A stretch of DNA of 64,000 nt from Nitrosomonas sp. Nm84 (GTDB lineage Bacteria; Pseudomonadota; Gammaproteobacteria; Burkholderiales; Nitrosomonadaceae), in NCBI RefSeq assembly GCF_003201565.1, contig NZ_QJJP01000004.1, forward strand, positions 1 to 64,000, read 5' to 3'. Each line of letters opens with the position of its first letter. Position 1 is the first letter of the stretch. Positions 1 to 7,888 of this stretch are shown piece after piece. A program made the position numbers and the translations under genes. The notes under the pieces were generated by a model that made no database searches, was not told the origin of the DNA, and worked only from the letters and a program-made list of their open reading frames with translations.

Positions 1-123
1 CCAAAATATCGCTACCAGCAGCATCGTTAGCATGCCCAGTTTGTAGTACTTCGAATCGTACCACAACGACATGTCGTAGCTTGCGCTCGAACTTGCGCTA
101 GTTGTGCCGTATGTTGTTGCCAT
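1..123 (-). CDS. amoC: Ammonia monooxygenase subunit C, N-terminal part (cut by window edge)
   Basis: The minus strand reads 41 open codons to the window edge. The peptide starts [13 protein letters not shown] and continues through [14 protein letters not shown] to a hydrophobic stretch ending VAIFW. This is the characteristic AmoC start: a Ser/Thr-rich leader, then the conserved [10 protein letters not shown] block before the first membrane helix. AmoC is an integral membrane subunit of the copper enzyme that oxidises ammonia to hydroxylamine. Two ATGs lie in tandem at 126 and 123. The SD (GGAGG, complement of 130-134) is 6 nt from the second ATG, so 123 is preferred. Whether this is the amoC of an amoCAB operon or a stand-alone amoC cannot be told, because amoA would lie beyond the edge. 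Confidence 0.9.
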   Translation of the reverse strand, partial: MATTYGTTSASSSASYDMSLWYDSKYYKLGMLTMLLVAIFW

Positions 124-250
124 CATAGTCCTCCATGTGTTGAGTTAAGTAACGCAGTATTAAGGTTTATCAAAACATCCGTCATCTATGTAATGTTTCC
201 ATAAAACCCTCTTCTACGCGATTAAGAATAGCCGGTTGCCGCTTCTTTGC

Positions 251-270
251 AATGAGTGGATCCACTCATT
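251..270. promoter_or_regulatory. Perfect 20-bp palindrome upstream of amoC
   Basis: AATGAGTGGATCCACTCATT is its own reverse complement. It lies 128 bp upstream of the amoC start and 51 bp after the stop of the LuxR-type regulator gene. A spacer-free dyad is typical of a dimeric activator or repressor site. As an RNA it could also form a weak hairpin; the T-run that would make it a terminator is on the plus strand only, where no gene ends. It is a candidate binding site for the adjacent regulator, by position only. Confidence 0.5.
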
Positions 271-320
271 TTTATAATCACAACCTGTTTTCTATAATCT
301 TTGGTTTCTGACAAAGAGAT

Positions 321-995
321 TCAGTGTGTTGAGATCGATGCCAGATCGTTCAGAAACTGATTGCCCGGTTTTTGTACTTTTAGTCGCAATGCAAAACTAA
401 TCAGACTATTAGGACCACTAAGATCTAGTTTTCTTGAAATGTTGACGCGATGATTTTCTATCGTTTTTTTGCTTACAAATAATTTCTGGGCAATTTGCGG
501 CGTGGTGAAGCCTTCGGCTATCTGATTCAATACTCTGCGTTCTGCTTTGGTGAGGTTCGTAATTTTATCGAATGTCACCTCAATTGATGCATCCTGTTTC
601 GATTGATATCCATTGATTTCTGAGAGTTTTTCGAGACGTGCTTTTATACTGTTAATCAATTCCTCCTTGGTAAATGGCTTGGTTAGGTAGTCATCGGCTC
701 CCATATTCATACCTGTGCGCGTATCGGCACGAGTCGATTTCGCTGTAAGAAATATAAATGCGGTGGGCGGTAATTGCGGTATTTGTTTTATCCGCGAGAA
801 CACGTCAAAACCGTCTATTCCCGGCAGCATAATATCGCAAATAATAATATCCGGCGTATGTTCCAGCGCCATTTGGATGCCTTCTTCACCGGCAGGTGCG
901 CTGATGACGCGAAAACCGTAATGCGCAATGATTTCAGATATATTTTCACGTAGTGCTTGTTCGTCTTCTATTATCAGAATCAGTGAATCATTCAT
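321..995 (-). CDS. Response regulator, receiver plus LuxR/NarL-type HTH
   Basis: This 224-residue protein has a receiver domain (about 1-125) with the acidic pair E10/D11, phospho-acceptor D54 in IICDIMLPG, T84 and K106 (LTKPF). The C-terminal LuxR-type HTH (about 147-207) contains LTKAERRVLNQIAEG and IENHRVNISRKL. All residues for phosphorylation are present. It starts 9 bp after the stop of the histidine kinase gene without its own strong SD, so the two are probably translationally coupled and form a cognate pair. It is a DNA-binding transcriptional regulator. amoC follows 197 bp downstream in the same direction, making amoC a plausible target. The signal sensed is unknown. Confidence 0.9.
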   Translation of the reverse strand: MNDSLILIIEDEQALRENISEIIAHYGFRVISAPAGEEGIQMALEHTPDIIICDIMLPGIDGFDVFSRIKQIPQLPPTAFIFLTAKSTRADTRTGMNMGADDYLTKPFTKEELINSIKARLEKLSEINGYQSKQDASIEVTFDKITNLTKAERRVLNQIAEGFTTPQIAQKLFVSKKTIENHRVNISRKLDLSGPNSLISFALRLKVQKPGNQFLNDLASISTH

Positions 996-1004
996 TGTCG
1001 TTAC

Positions 1005-2909
1005 TCATAGGGGTAATTGAACCGTTACTGTGCAACCGTTACCAGATGTACTCTCAAAGCTGATATTTCCACCATGTATCATGATTAGTTTTCTTGCGAT
1101 CATGAGTCCAAGCCCGTTGCCAGGGAAAATTTTGGCATTTGATGCTCTGAAAAACGATTGAAACAGGAACGGCTGGTCTTTTTCTGGGATACCGATGCCA
1201 TAGTCCTTGATCGTTATTAAATACGCACTATCGTGGAAAGTAACTGTCAGCTCAGGGGCTGGCTTGCCTTCAGAGTATTTAAATGCATTCGACACGATAT
1301 TGCGCAAAACATTCCTTAGCAGAATTTCATCGATACTAATGATGCGGTCTGATGTGTCAAATTGATAATTGAGTTTTCTCTGTTGCCCATTGGGCTCAGT
1401 ATTAGACTCGACAAATTCATCCATGAATTGCCTGAACGGCAGGTTCTTTTTGAATAACTCTATTTTTCCTTCGTCAATTCGCCCGATATCCAGAATGTTT
1501 TCCATGAGTTCTGTCATGCGGATTATCTCCTCAGCCATGACAGCTTTATGCTTCTGAAAGAACTCAACAAAGGAGGGATTGAGGTCGATTGATTCCATTT
1601 TTAGATCCAGGAGATCAATGCTGGAACGAATGGTGGCAAGCGGTGTGCGGAACTGGTGCGAGGCTAGGCTGACGAACTGGATTTTAAAGCGATTCAGTTC
1701 GCGTTCTTTTTCCATCGCTTTTTGGTGCCGTTGTTCGGCCATCTTTATCAGCGTAATATCATTTTCAACAGCTACATAATTGATCAATTTCCCAGTTTCG
1801 TCATATACTGCAGCGATATCGAGATAGAGCCAGATCTTGTTACCACTTTTGGTGTAATTCAGAATCTCACCGGAAAATGCGTCTGTACTCTGTAGTGAGC
1901 AAGTGATTTCCCGAATTGTTTTGCTAGAAGTTTCTGGACCTTGGAGGAAATCTGCCGGATCAAGCCCCATGACTTCTTCAGATCGATACCCCAGGACTCT
2001 TTCAAAGCTGTTGTTCACCCATATAATCTTTTTTTCATGATCGGTGATCATGACGATGCCATTGGTTTTTTCAGCAACAAAGGCCATGCGCTGCAGGTCC
2101 AGCTCGCTTTTTTTTCTAGCGCTGATGTCTACACCATATTCGATTAGAAATTCTGCATCACCGTTTTCATCCAGCAGCGGATACATGTTGCGCATATAGA
2201 TTCGCTCTATGCCATCAGCATCAGTGAGTTTTTCTTCACAAGTCACGGGCTTTTTATGCATCATGCATTCTTTCATTACGCCGCTGTGTCTTGATTCGGC
2301 GGCAGGAATCTGGTTCCCGGGAGCATGATATTCACTATGATTCATTCCGGTCATCACGCCACGGCGTTCCGTGCATTTAATAGCCGCACCATTGGCGTAA
2401 ATGCAGTGGCCTTCTTTATTCCGCACGATCAATTCGGTAGGTAGTCGATCCAATATGTGATGGTAGAGATGCTCCTTCTTTTTATGACTTTCTATTTGTT
2501 TTTTCTGCGAGATATTTTGTAAAACACCATACAAACCGGCTAAATCTCCGTGATCATCAAGCATGGGGTAGATGGTGGTGGTGTGCCATTTCAGCCTGCC
2601 ATCATTCATCACAATCATAAATTCTTCGGTACACTGTGTTTTTGTTGATATGGCATGCTCAATCAATTTGCGCATTTTTTCTTTTTCAGATTCCCTGTAG
2701 AAATGGGTATTTTCAAGCAGGATTGAGCAATTGAAGTCTTTATCTAACTCATAAAAATCATATAGATAATCCGACCAAGTGATGGTGTTTGTTGTAAGAA
2801 TGCAAGACCAATCGCCGATTTCCGCTATTTTTCCGAGAAGGTGAAGTCGCTTCTGTTGAGATTCCGATGAATCGAAAGTTGTCAGATTAAAGTTAGGTTC
2901 AGAAATCAT
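1005..2909 (-). CDS. PAS-domain sensor histidine kinase
   Basis: This 634-residue kinase shows no membrane segment. Three PAS-like modules are visible (about 25-138, 148-265, 270-390), each ending in a PAC-type segment such as GVLQNISQKKQ, EYGVDISARKK and AVENDITLIKM. The HisKA region has the H-box LASHQFRTPLATIRSS with H418. The ATPase domain has an N-box (NVLRNIVSNAFKYSEGK), a G1 box (DYGIGIP) and a G2 box (GNGLGLMIARK). It is cytoplasmic, so the input is likely an internal signal such as redox state or a small ligand bound by PAS. No heme- or flavin-binding signature could be recognised. It is the likely partner of the regulator 9 bp downstream. The start lacks a strong SD. Confidence 0.9.
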   Translation of the reverse strand: MISEPNFNLTTFDSSESQQKRLHLLGKIAEIGDWSCILTTNTITWSDYLYDFYELDKDFNCSILLENTHFYRESEKEKMRKLIEHAISTKTQCTEEFMIVMNDGRLKWHTTTIYPMLDDHGDLAGLYGVLQNISQKKQIESHKKKEHLYHHILDRLPTELIVRNKEGHCIYANGAAIKCTERRGVMTGMNHSEYHAPGNQIPAAESRHSGVMKECMMHKKPVTCEEKLTDADGIERIYMRNMYPLLDENGDAEFLIEYGVDISARKKSELDLQRMAFVAEKTNGIVMITDHEKKIIWVNNSFERVLGYRSEEVMGLDPADFLQGPETSSKTIREITCSLQSTDAFSGEILNYTKSGNKIWLYLDIAAVYDETGKLINYVAVENDITLIKMAEQRHQKAMEKERELNRFKIQFVSLASHQFRTPLATIRSSIDLLDLKMESIDLNPSFVEFFQKHKAVMAEEIIRMTELMENILDIGRIDEGKIELFKKNLPFRQFMDEFVESNTEPNGQQRKLNYQFDTSDRIISIDEILLRNVLRNIVSNAFKYSEGKPAPELTVTFHDSAYLITIKDYGIGIPEKDQPFLFQSFFRASNAKIFPGNGLGLMIARKLIMIHGGNISFESTSGNGCTVTVQLPL

Positions 2910-3147
2910 TGGAAGTTATGCTATGGGTTGATAGTTCTGATACTCAATAAATTGATTATTAATAGATTTATGATGGTCTTGATGCCACGCCACGTTATGA
3001 TTTCACAGTGTGATACGGGGGGCGAATGAGAAATTCTAAAGAAATGCTGAGCAAAATGAAAATGCAATATGCGTTATTACAGAAAATGAATTTTTAGTGC
3101 GATAGCCTGAATTTCAATGACGCATATTGAAAGGATTTTCAATTCAT

Positions 3148-3175
3148 AAAAAAACAGCGCTACTGAATAGCGCTG
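3148..3175 (-). terminator. Rho-independent terminator of the YjfB-like gene
   Basis: On the minus strand an 8-bp perfect stem (CAGCGCTA/TAGCGCTG, 5-nt loop, 3155-3175) is followed directly by seven T (complement of 3148-3154). It lies 24 nt after the stop of the YjfB-like gene. Confidence 0.88.
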
Positions 3176-3198
3176 CCATAACGGAGAAAATGTAAAAA

Positions 3199-3399
3199 CT
3201 AAGCAGTCGTATTGATATTTTGCCCGAGATGCGGGGGTAGATTTTGTATGGGTTGAGTATCTGGGATCGCTTCAATCAAAGCGAGTGCGCCAGCTGCACT
3301 CAGATCCATTGCTTTTTTAAGCACGGCGATGCTGACTGCCTGGTTGGTGCTGGTTTCTGCCATTGTCGTTGCTACATTTGCTATACCTGTTACGTCCAT
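3199..3399 (-). CDS. YjfB-family small protein
   Basis: This 66-residue protein has the hallmarks of the YjfB family: MDVTGIANVAT start, central QAVSIAVLKKAMDLSAAGALALIEAIP, and the ending NLPPHLGQNINTTA. A longer frame begins at 3417, but the SD AAGGAG sits 8 nt before the ATG at 3399 and nothing comparable precedes 3417, so 3399 is chosen. The family is small, soluble and without assigned biochemical activity; in Bacillus it was annotated as a putative motility protein. It has its own terminator, so it is probably monocistronic and separate from the kinase gene downstream. Confidence 0.8.
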   Translation of the reverse strand: MDVTGIANVATTMAETSTNQAVSIAVLKKAMDLSAAGALALIEAIPDTQPIQNLPPHLGQNINTTA

Positions 3400-3533
3400 A
3401 AAAATTCTCCTTATCATTTACAGTGCTAATAGCGGCATGCGGCGTACGTTATTTTAGGAAAGGATCGAAATTTCTATAATCGATGCGCAATGAACTCGGT
3501 TGCATTGCAACAGTGTCGGTTGGTTTTTTCGGA

Positions 3534-4133
3534 TCAGTCTTTTCTTAGAAATGTTGAAAAAATTCTTTTTAAATGATCTTTCCAATCAAAACCGACTTTT
3601 ATGGGGACTTTCACCTGGAAGTCCATAGTTCCGGCATTGTTGCTATCCAGATACAAAATATACTGTCCTACTTCACTCATTCGAAATGACTGGGTGATTA
3701 CTCCGAATGGATGTTGCTGTGCAGGCACTGACAGTATTTCATGTTCTTTCTCTTTATCATCATGGAACTCTACTTTTACTAAACGCAGCGCCAGTGGAAT
3801 GTTGCGGGCCGATTCTGGATACAACAGATCAATCGTGATATTCAATGTACCAGGCTCAGGTATCTTGCCGCATTGCACAGGTATGTGCGGTGATCTGATA
3901 GTATCCTGAGGTGCTACGTAGTCATTGGGGAGATAGTATCCCGAGTAACCGACAGTGAGTGCTTCAGTTTGTATGGTACAAGCACCGCCGCGAAAGCCTT
4001 TCGGATAAGTTTCGGATAAGTCGCCTTGCGAACTTGCGTGATACAGCGCACCAAACGCTACAAAAATTGCCAAAATTCCAAACAAAATCGCAAACTGAGA
4101 CTTGCGGGATAACAACTTTGATTGAACTGGCAT
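3534..4133 (-). CDS. Membrane-anchored periplasmic protein of unknown function
   Basis: This is a 199-residue protein. A positively charged N-terminus precedes one hydrophobic segment (about 16-33, FAILFGILAIFVAFGALY), so the rest should lie in the periplasm. Two cysteines (in GGACTIQ and PVQCGKI) could form a disulfide. The middle part, TLNITIDLLYPES...LALRLVKVEF, reads like a beta-sandwich strand pattern. No enzyme motif is visible and I do not recognise the family. It lies on the same strand as the YjfB-like gene, the kinase, the regulator and amoC, but 116 bp or more separate it from the next gene, so cotranscription is uncertain. Confidence 0.7.
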   Translation of the reverse strand: MPVQSKLLSRKSQFAILFGILAIFVAFGALYHASSQGDLSETYPKGFRGGACTIQTEALTVGYSGYYLPNDYVAPQDTIRSPHIPVQCGKIPEPGTLNITIDLLYPESARNIPLALRLVKVEFHDDKEKEHEILSVPAQQHPFGVITQSFRMSEVGQYILYLDSNNAGTMDFQVKVPIKVGFDWKDHLKRIFSTFLRKD

Positions 4134-4500
4134 AACAATCCTTTTATCAATTGAGTGCGATAGTAGAAATTCTATTTATCAACGCAGATTTGCTTTTGAA
4201 GTGCAATAACATAACTGATGGTAGTGTGATTAACAAGTAATTGTACTAAAGCAGCTCGAGCCTTTTCATCGTATGGGTACGGTGTTGTGTCGTTCCCGTA
4301 CGATCCGGCTTCAGCTTGTCGCAGTACGGGGATGCTATCAGGTAGCCGATTTTGGCAGCGTAGCGCCTCGTCTGGGGCGATTTAGACTTGTGGCTTCCCG
4401 ACGAATGATGAGTTTCTAAAATTGTTTTTTGATACTATTTGCATATCATCTTGTGGTTTGCAGGGTTTTGACAGGATTCGCTATAAGGAGGCAATTGACA
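4134..4500. other. Intergenic region with a stem-loop
   Basis: This divergent intergenic region holds promoters for both flanking genes. A 10-bp stem (4268-4277 with 4295-4304; ATCGTATGGG with CCCGTACGAT, one G-U pair, 17-nt loop) is followed by a GC-richer stretch to about 4400 repeating the element GTACGG in both orientations. No coding frame was found. A decayed element or a structured RNA is possible, and neither is shown. A strong SD (AAGGAGG, 4485-4491) precedes the next gene. Confidence 0.4.
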
Positions 4501-5733
4501 ATGCCAAGAATTGAAGCAGTATTCAAGAACGCGAGCGGTGAATCATTATCGGGCTCCCTGGAAATGCCGTCTGGTGCTGTTAAATCGTATGCATTATTTG
4601 CGCATTGTTTTACCTGTTCTAAAAATAATCTGGCGGCTACACGGATTGCACGTGCTTTAGCCGATTTTGGGATTGCTGTATTGCGCTTTGATTTTACCGG
4701 ACTGGGGAATAGTGAAGGTGATTTCTCAAACACCAATTTTTCATCGAATTTGCAGGATTTATTGGCGGCGGCTCATTATCTCGAGGCGCAATATGCTGCG
4801 CCGTCCCTGTTAATTGGGCATAGTTTGGGCGGTTCCGCTGTACTCGCTGCGGCTCAGAATCTCTCGGCTGTCAAAGCAGTGGCTACTATCGGAGCACCAG
4901 CAACTGCGGCGCATATTAAACATTTATTCGCTGATTCCTATCAGCAATTAAAGAATCAACAATCGGTGCAAGTTGAGCTGGGCGGGAGAAGTTTCAAAAT
5001 TCAACATCAATTTGTCGATGATTTGGAGAATTACAATTCTGTCGAGCATATTAAATCGTTAGAAAAAGCCTTATTGATATTTCATTCGCCGCTGGATGAT
5101 GTGGTGTCTATCGACGAAGCGGCACGGATATATACTGCCGCCAGACATCCCAAAAGTTTTGTATCGTTGGATCATGCAGACCACCTCTTATCCAATCCTG
5201 AAGATTCCCGGTATGTCGCAGAGGTTTTATCGGCGTGGGCCAGTCGCTATCTGGAAACAGATCAAACTCCAGTTAAAAAAGCAGATTCGGACATGCTAGC
5301 TGTTGCGCCGGGTAATGTGATCGTGCGCGAACGAGATAAAAAATTTACGCGTGAAATCTCGATGCAACATCATACGCTAATCAGTGACGAGCCCATCGCC
5401 ATGGGAGGCGCCGATCTTGGACCGAATCCCTACGAATTGCTGCTCGCCGCATTGGGTAGTTGTACCTCGATGACGCTGCGCATGTATGCCGATCATAAGC
5501 AGCTTGATTTGCAAGATATTCAAGTCGAATTGCACCACAGTCGGATTCATGCGGAAGATTGCACCGATTGCGAGAAACAAACTGCACTCATTGACAGGAT
5601 TACGCGCGTCATTCAATTGACAGGTAATCTGGATGCGAAGCAACGCACCCGGTTATTGGAAATCGCGAATAAATGCCCTGTCCATAAAACCTTGCAAAAT
5701 AAGATACAGATAGAAACCAGTATAGTAGATTGA
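4501..5733 (+). CDS. Alpha/beta hydrolase fused to OsmC-like domain
   Basis: This 410-residue protein joins two enzymes. Residues about 1-255 form an alpha/beta hydrolase, with the nucleophile elbow GHSLGG, the acid in HSPLDDVV and a histidine in LDHADHLL. Residues about 275-410 are OsmC-like, with both redox cysteines: GSCTSMT and NKCPVH. OsmC proteins reduce organic hydroperoxides using a cysteine pair. This bifunctional architecture is known in proteobacteria; the hydrolase substrate is unknown. The start at 4501 is set by AAGGAGG at 4485-4491; upstream in-frame codons (from 4429) have no SD and lie in the promoter region. The Hsp15 gene follows 7 bp later, suggesting a stress-response operon. 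Confidence 0.88.
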   Translation: MPRIEAVFKNASGESLSGSLEMPSGAVKSYALFAHCFTCSKNNLAATRIARALADFGIAVLRFDFTGLGNSEGDFSNTNFSSNLQDLLAAAHYLEAQYAAPSLLIGHSLGGSAVLAAAQNLSAVKAVATIGAPATAAHIKHLFADSYQQLKNQQSVQVELGGRSFKIQHQFVDDLENYNSVEHIKSLEKALLIFHSPLDDVVSIDEAARIYTAARHPKSFVSLDHADHLLSNPEDSRYVAEVLSAWASRYLETDQTPVKKADSDMLAVAPGNVIVRERDKKFTREISMQHHTLISDEPIAMGGADLGPNPYELLLAALGSCTSMTLRMYADHKQLDLQDIQVELHHSRIHAEDCTDCEKQTALIDRITRVIQLTGNLDAKQRTRLLEIANKCPVHKTLQNKIQIETSIVD

Positions 5734-5740
5734 TTTTGTT

Positions 5741-6145
5741 ATGCAACCAGATGATAGCGTAGAAAAATATCGCATCGATAAATGGCTGTTCGCGGCGCGC
5801 TTTTTTAAAACCCGTTCATTGGCGGCTGACGCGATTGACCGTGGCAGGGTTACGCTGAATGATCATCGGATCAAACCTGCCAAAGTGGTTGCAGTGGGGG
5901 ATACGCTGACGATCCGTATCGGTAATGTTCAATATGTGATTACAATATTGGCATTATCCAATAAACGAGGCTCCGCAACGCAGGCGCAGCAGCTTTATAG
6001 TGAAACGGATGCAAGCCAAACACAACGAGAGATGGTAGCGGCTCGCTTAAAAGCGCAGCCTCAGCCATTTTTTACCAAAGGCCGGCCAACCAAGCGCGAT
6101 CGGCGCGTGATTGAACGAATTTTTTCGAGTGACGATGAGTTCTGA
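5741..6145 (+). CDS. hslR: Heat shock protein 15, S4-domain RNA-binding protein
   Basis: This 134-residue protein begins with an S4 RNA-binding fold (about 10-70: YRIDKWLFAARFFKTRSLAADAIDRGRVTLND) and has a basic C-terminal helix (QREMVAARLK...GRPTKRDRRVIERI). This is the Hsp15 pattern. Hsp15 binds the 50S subunit carrying a nascent chain on stalled, dissociated ribosomes and helps recycle it. It begins 7 bp after the hydrolase-OsmC gene with no obvious SD of its own, so translation is probably coupled. Confidence 0.9.
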   Translation: MQPDDSVEKYRIDKWLFAARFFKTRSLAADAIDRGRVTLNDHRIKPAKVVAVGDTLTIRIGNVQYVITILALSNKRGSATQAQQLYSETDASQTQREMVAARLKAQPQPFFTKGRPTKRDRRVIERIFSSDDEF

Positions 6146-6227
6146 GCTTGCGACAAGGAGGTTAGTGGCCTTTTTCAGCAGTCTGAACGCTACTTTTCTT
6201 ATAATGAATGCAATCAAGTGAGAGAAC

Positions 6228-7013
6228 ATGACCAATAACACTTTTAGCCTGGACAAAGACCAGTTGATTAAACAGTCTTTTGCGCAGATGGATGTGCATC
6301 TGCAAGGGACAAATTACACGCAAGCACAGAAACTGGCACTAACCTGTCGCATTTTGTTTGATAACGGGCACGACTCAGGGTTAGCAGGGCAAATCACGGC
6401 GCGTGGTGAAAAGCCGGGAACCTATTTAACGCAAAGACTAGGGTTGGGCTTTGATGAAATTTGTGCGAGCAATTTACTGCTCGTCAATGAAGACCTGGAA
6501 GTTTTACAGGGCGACGGCATGGCGAATCCGGCAAATCGCTTTCATTCATGGCTGTATCGCGCCAGACCGGATGTACAGTGCATTGTACATACCCACGCAG
6601 TCCATACGGCTGCACTCAGTATGCTGGAAGCGCCGCTGGAAATATCGCATATGGACAATTGCGTACTCTATGACGATGTGGCTTTTATACCCAAGTGGCC
6701 GGGGGTACCGGTAGGTAACGAAGAAGGTGAGTTGATTTCCAAGGCCATTGGCAGCAAACGCGCTTTATTGTTGGCACATCATGGCTTGCTGGTTGCCTGT
6801 TCGAGTATTGAAGAAACCTGCATGTTATCCATTGCTTTCGAACGGGCTGCGCGTATGCATCTGTTGGCGGCATCTGCGGGTAAGATTCAACCCATTGATC
6901 CTGATTTGGGACGAGAAGCGCATGATTGGATTCTGCGCGGACAACGCAGTGCTGTGGGTTTTGCCTACTATGCACGACGTAGTCTGAGAAAGAATGCCGA
7001 GTGCTTGGAATAA
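6228..7013 (+). CDS. Class II aldolase/adducin-family protein
   Basis: This 261-residue protein has the class II aldolase fold. Zinc ligands are seen in CIVHTHAVH and in LLLAHHGLLVA; the acidic catalytic residue is probably in the PVGNEEGELISKAI segment. Conserved early signatures are TCRILFDNGHDSGLAGQITAR and a glycine-rich phosphate-binding-like loop. Family members act on phosphorylated or free sugars, or as dehydratases; adducin-like members without sugar specificity are common, so the substrate is not assigned. A GAGAGA SD lies just before the ATG. An 82-bp gap separates it from hslR. Confidence 0.82.
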   Translation: MTNNTFSLDKDQLIKQSFAQMDVHLQGTNYTQAQKLALTCRILFDNGHDSGLAGQITARGEKPGTYLTQRLGLGFDEICASNLLLVNEDLEVLQGDGMANPANRFHSWLYRARPDVQCIVHTHAVHTAALSMLEAPLEISHMDNCVLYDDVAFIPKWPGVPVGNEEGELISKAIGSKRALLLAHHGLLVACSSIEETCMLSIAFERAARMHLLAASAGKIQPIDPDLGREAHDWILRGQRSAVGFAYYARRSLRKNAECLE

Positions 7014-7114
7014 GTTTTAATTAAGTCTGAGTGACTGAAACGGTCACTATTTTGGCTGCTAGCGCATATATGAATTGTACCGATTAGCTGTTTCAGTTAA
7101 AATCCGCTCTTCCC

Positions 7115-7191
7115 AGGCGCGTAGCTCAGTTGGTTAGAGCACCACCTTGACATGGTGGGGGTCGTTGGTTCGAATCCAATCGCGCCTACCA
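7115..7191 (+). tRNA. tRNA-Val (anticodon GAC)
   Basis: A full cloverleaf is visible. The acceptor AGGCGCG pairs with CGCGCCT. There is a D-arm GCTC/GAGC, an anticodon arm CCACC-TTGACAT-GGTGG with anticodon GAC, a 5-nt variable loop, a T-arm with TTCGAAT and an encoded CCA end. No second copy of the 3' end was found downstream, so there is no evidence for integration of an island at this tRNA. Confidence 0.97.
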
Positions 7192-7218
7192 AATCAGATT
7201 CCGCAGCAATCCATATGC

Positions 7219-7512
7219 TTAAGCTGCAGCTAGATTTGCATAGTAGTGCTGTGTAAATTGTGCTGGCGATAGATAGCCCAATCTTTCCTGTTTGTCCTGC
7301 CGGTCATAGAAGATTTTGATATATTCTGTATCATTTTTAATGACTTGTTGCCGTGTTTTGAATCTCCGATGGTGCACCAACTCGGTTTTAAGTATTCCCC
7401 AGAAGCTTTCCATTGGAGTACTACCATTGCAGCCGCCTTTACGGCTCATCTTAAGAAGCTTAACTGCTTGTTCCCTAAATTTCTGACTATATTGCGTGCG
7501 AAGTAATTCCAT
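7219..7512 (-). pseudogene. IS3-family transposase remnant (orfA-orfB deletion fusion)
   Basis: The open frame joins two unconnected parts of an IS3-type transposase. The first 20 residues (RTQYSQKFREQAVKLLK) are the start of OrfA, the helix-turn-helix subunit. From MSRKGGCNGSTPMESFWG on, it matches the end of OrfB: the catalytic-core signature MSRKGxC...MESFxxxLKTEL, then EYIKIFYDRQ and GYLSPAQF. The region between, most of OrfA and the OrfB DD part, is missing. The product would be inactive. No clear terminal inverted repeats could be found on either side. Confidence 0.8.
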
Positions 7513-7638
7513 CTCTCCATTCCTCCATTCCTCCTTCCCCCTTCATTTCGTAAATATACCTAATTCGAAAGATCAGAAATAAGTCCGTAAAGCTATTTTA
7601 ATCCTTGTAAGGTTTCTTCATTTCAGGCCGTTGGTGAT

Positions 7639-7688
7639 AAAACTGGATTTTCAGGAAACCTGTTTGTTTCCTGATACTTCCAGTTTTT
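7639..7688 (+). terminator. Long hairpin with T-run directly before the riboswitch
   Basis: The two-part stem has AAAACTGGA (7639-7647) pairing with TCCAGTTTT, and inside it CAGGAAAC (7652-7659) pairing with GTTTCCTG (7666-7673). It ends in five T at 7684-7688. This has the form of a plus-strand intrinsic terminator. No intact plus-strand gene ends nearby; the closest is tRNA-Val, with an IS remnant in between. The riboswitch aptamer starts at the next base, so the hairpin may instead belong to the leader RNA. Confidence 0.55.
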
Positions 7689-7775
7689 ATTTGAAAAGGG
7701 CAAACCTCGTGAAAATGAGGGACGCAAAGTCTAGGTCTACAGGGTTTATACCTCAGGATAGCATGACTGCCAAAT
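7689..7775 (+). promoter_or_regulatory. Cyclic-di-GMP-I (GEMM-I) riboswitch
   Basis: The core matches the known class I c-di-GMP aptamer. AGGGCAAACC is followed by a helix capped with a GAAA-containing loop, then GGGACGCAAAG, a second hairpin (TAGGTC...) and the tetraloop-receptor side GGATAGC...ACTGCC. A closing P1 helix forms from ATTTG (7689-7693) and CAAAT (7771-7775). A possible expression platform follows: CGCTA (7780-7784) and TGCA (7791-7794) pair with TGCATAGCG (7813-7821), followed by TTTT (7822-7825), which is a weak terminator shape. The first downstream gene is the subtilisin-like protease at 7889, so c-di-GMP probably controls that gene. Whether binding turns it on or off cannot be read here. 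Confidence 0.88.
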
Positions 7776-7888
7776 ACATCGCTAATTTGCTGCATGAGAA
7801 AATATGCGCGAGTGCATAGCGTTTTAACGATGATTTGTTCAAGCAGTTTCTTTCCGAAGTTTTCCCTGATGTTGAGAGGAGTCAACTT

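Noticed and set aside
7115-7512. Genomic island integrated at tRNA-Val
   Set aside because: No direct repeat of the tRNA 3' end and no integrase were found; only an IS remnant is present.
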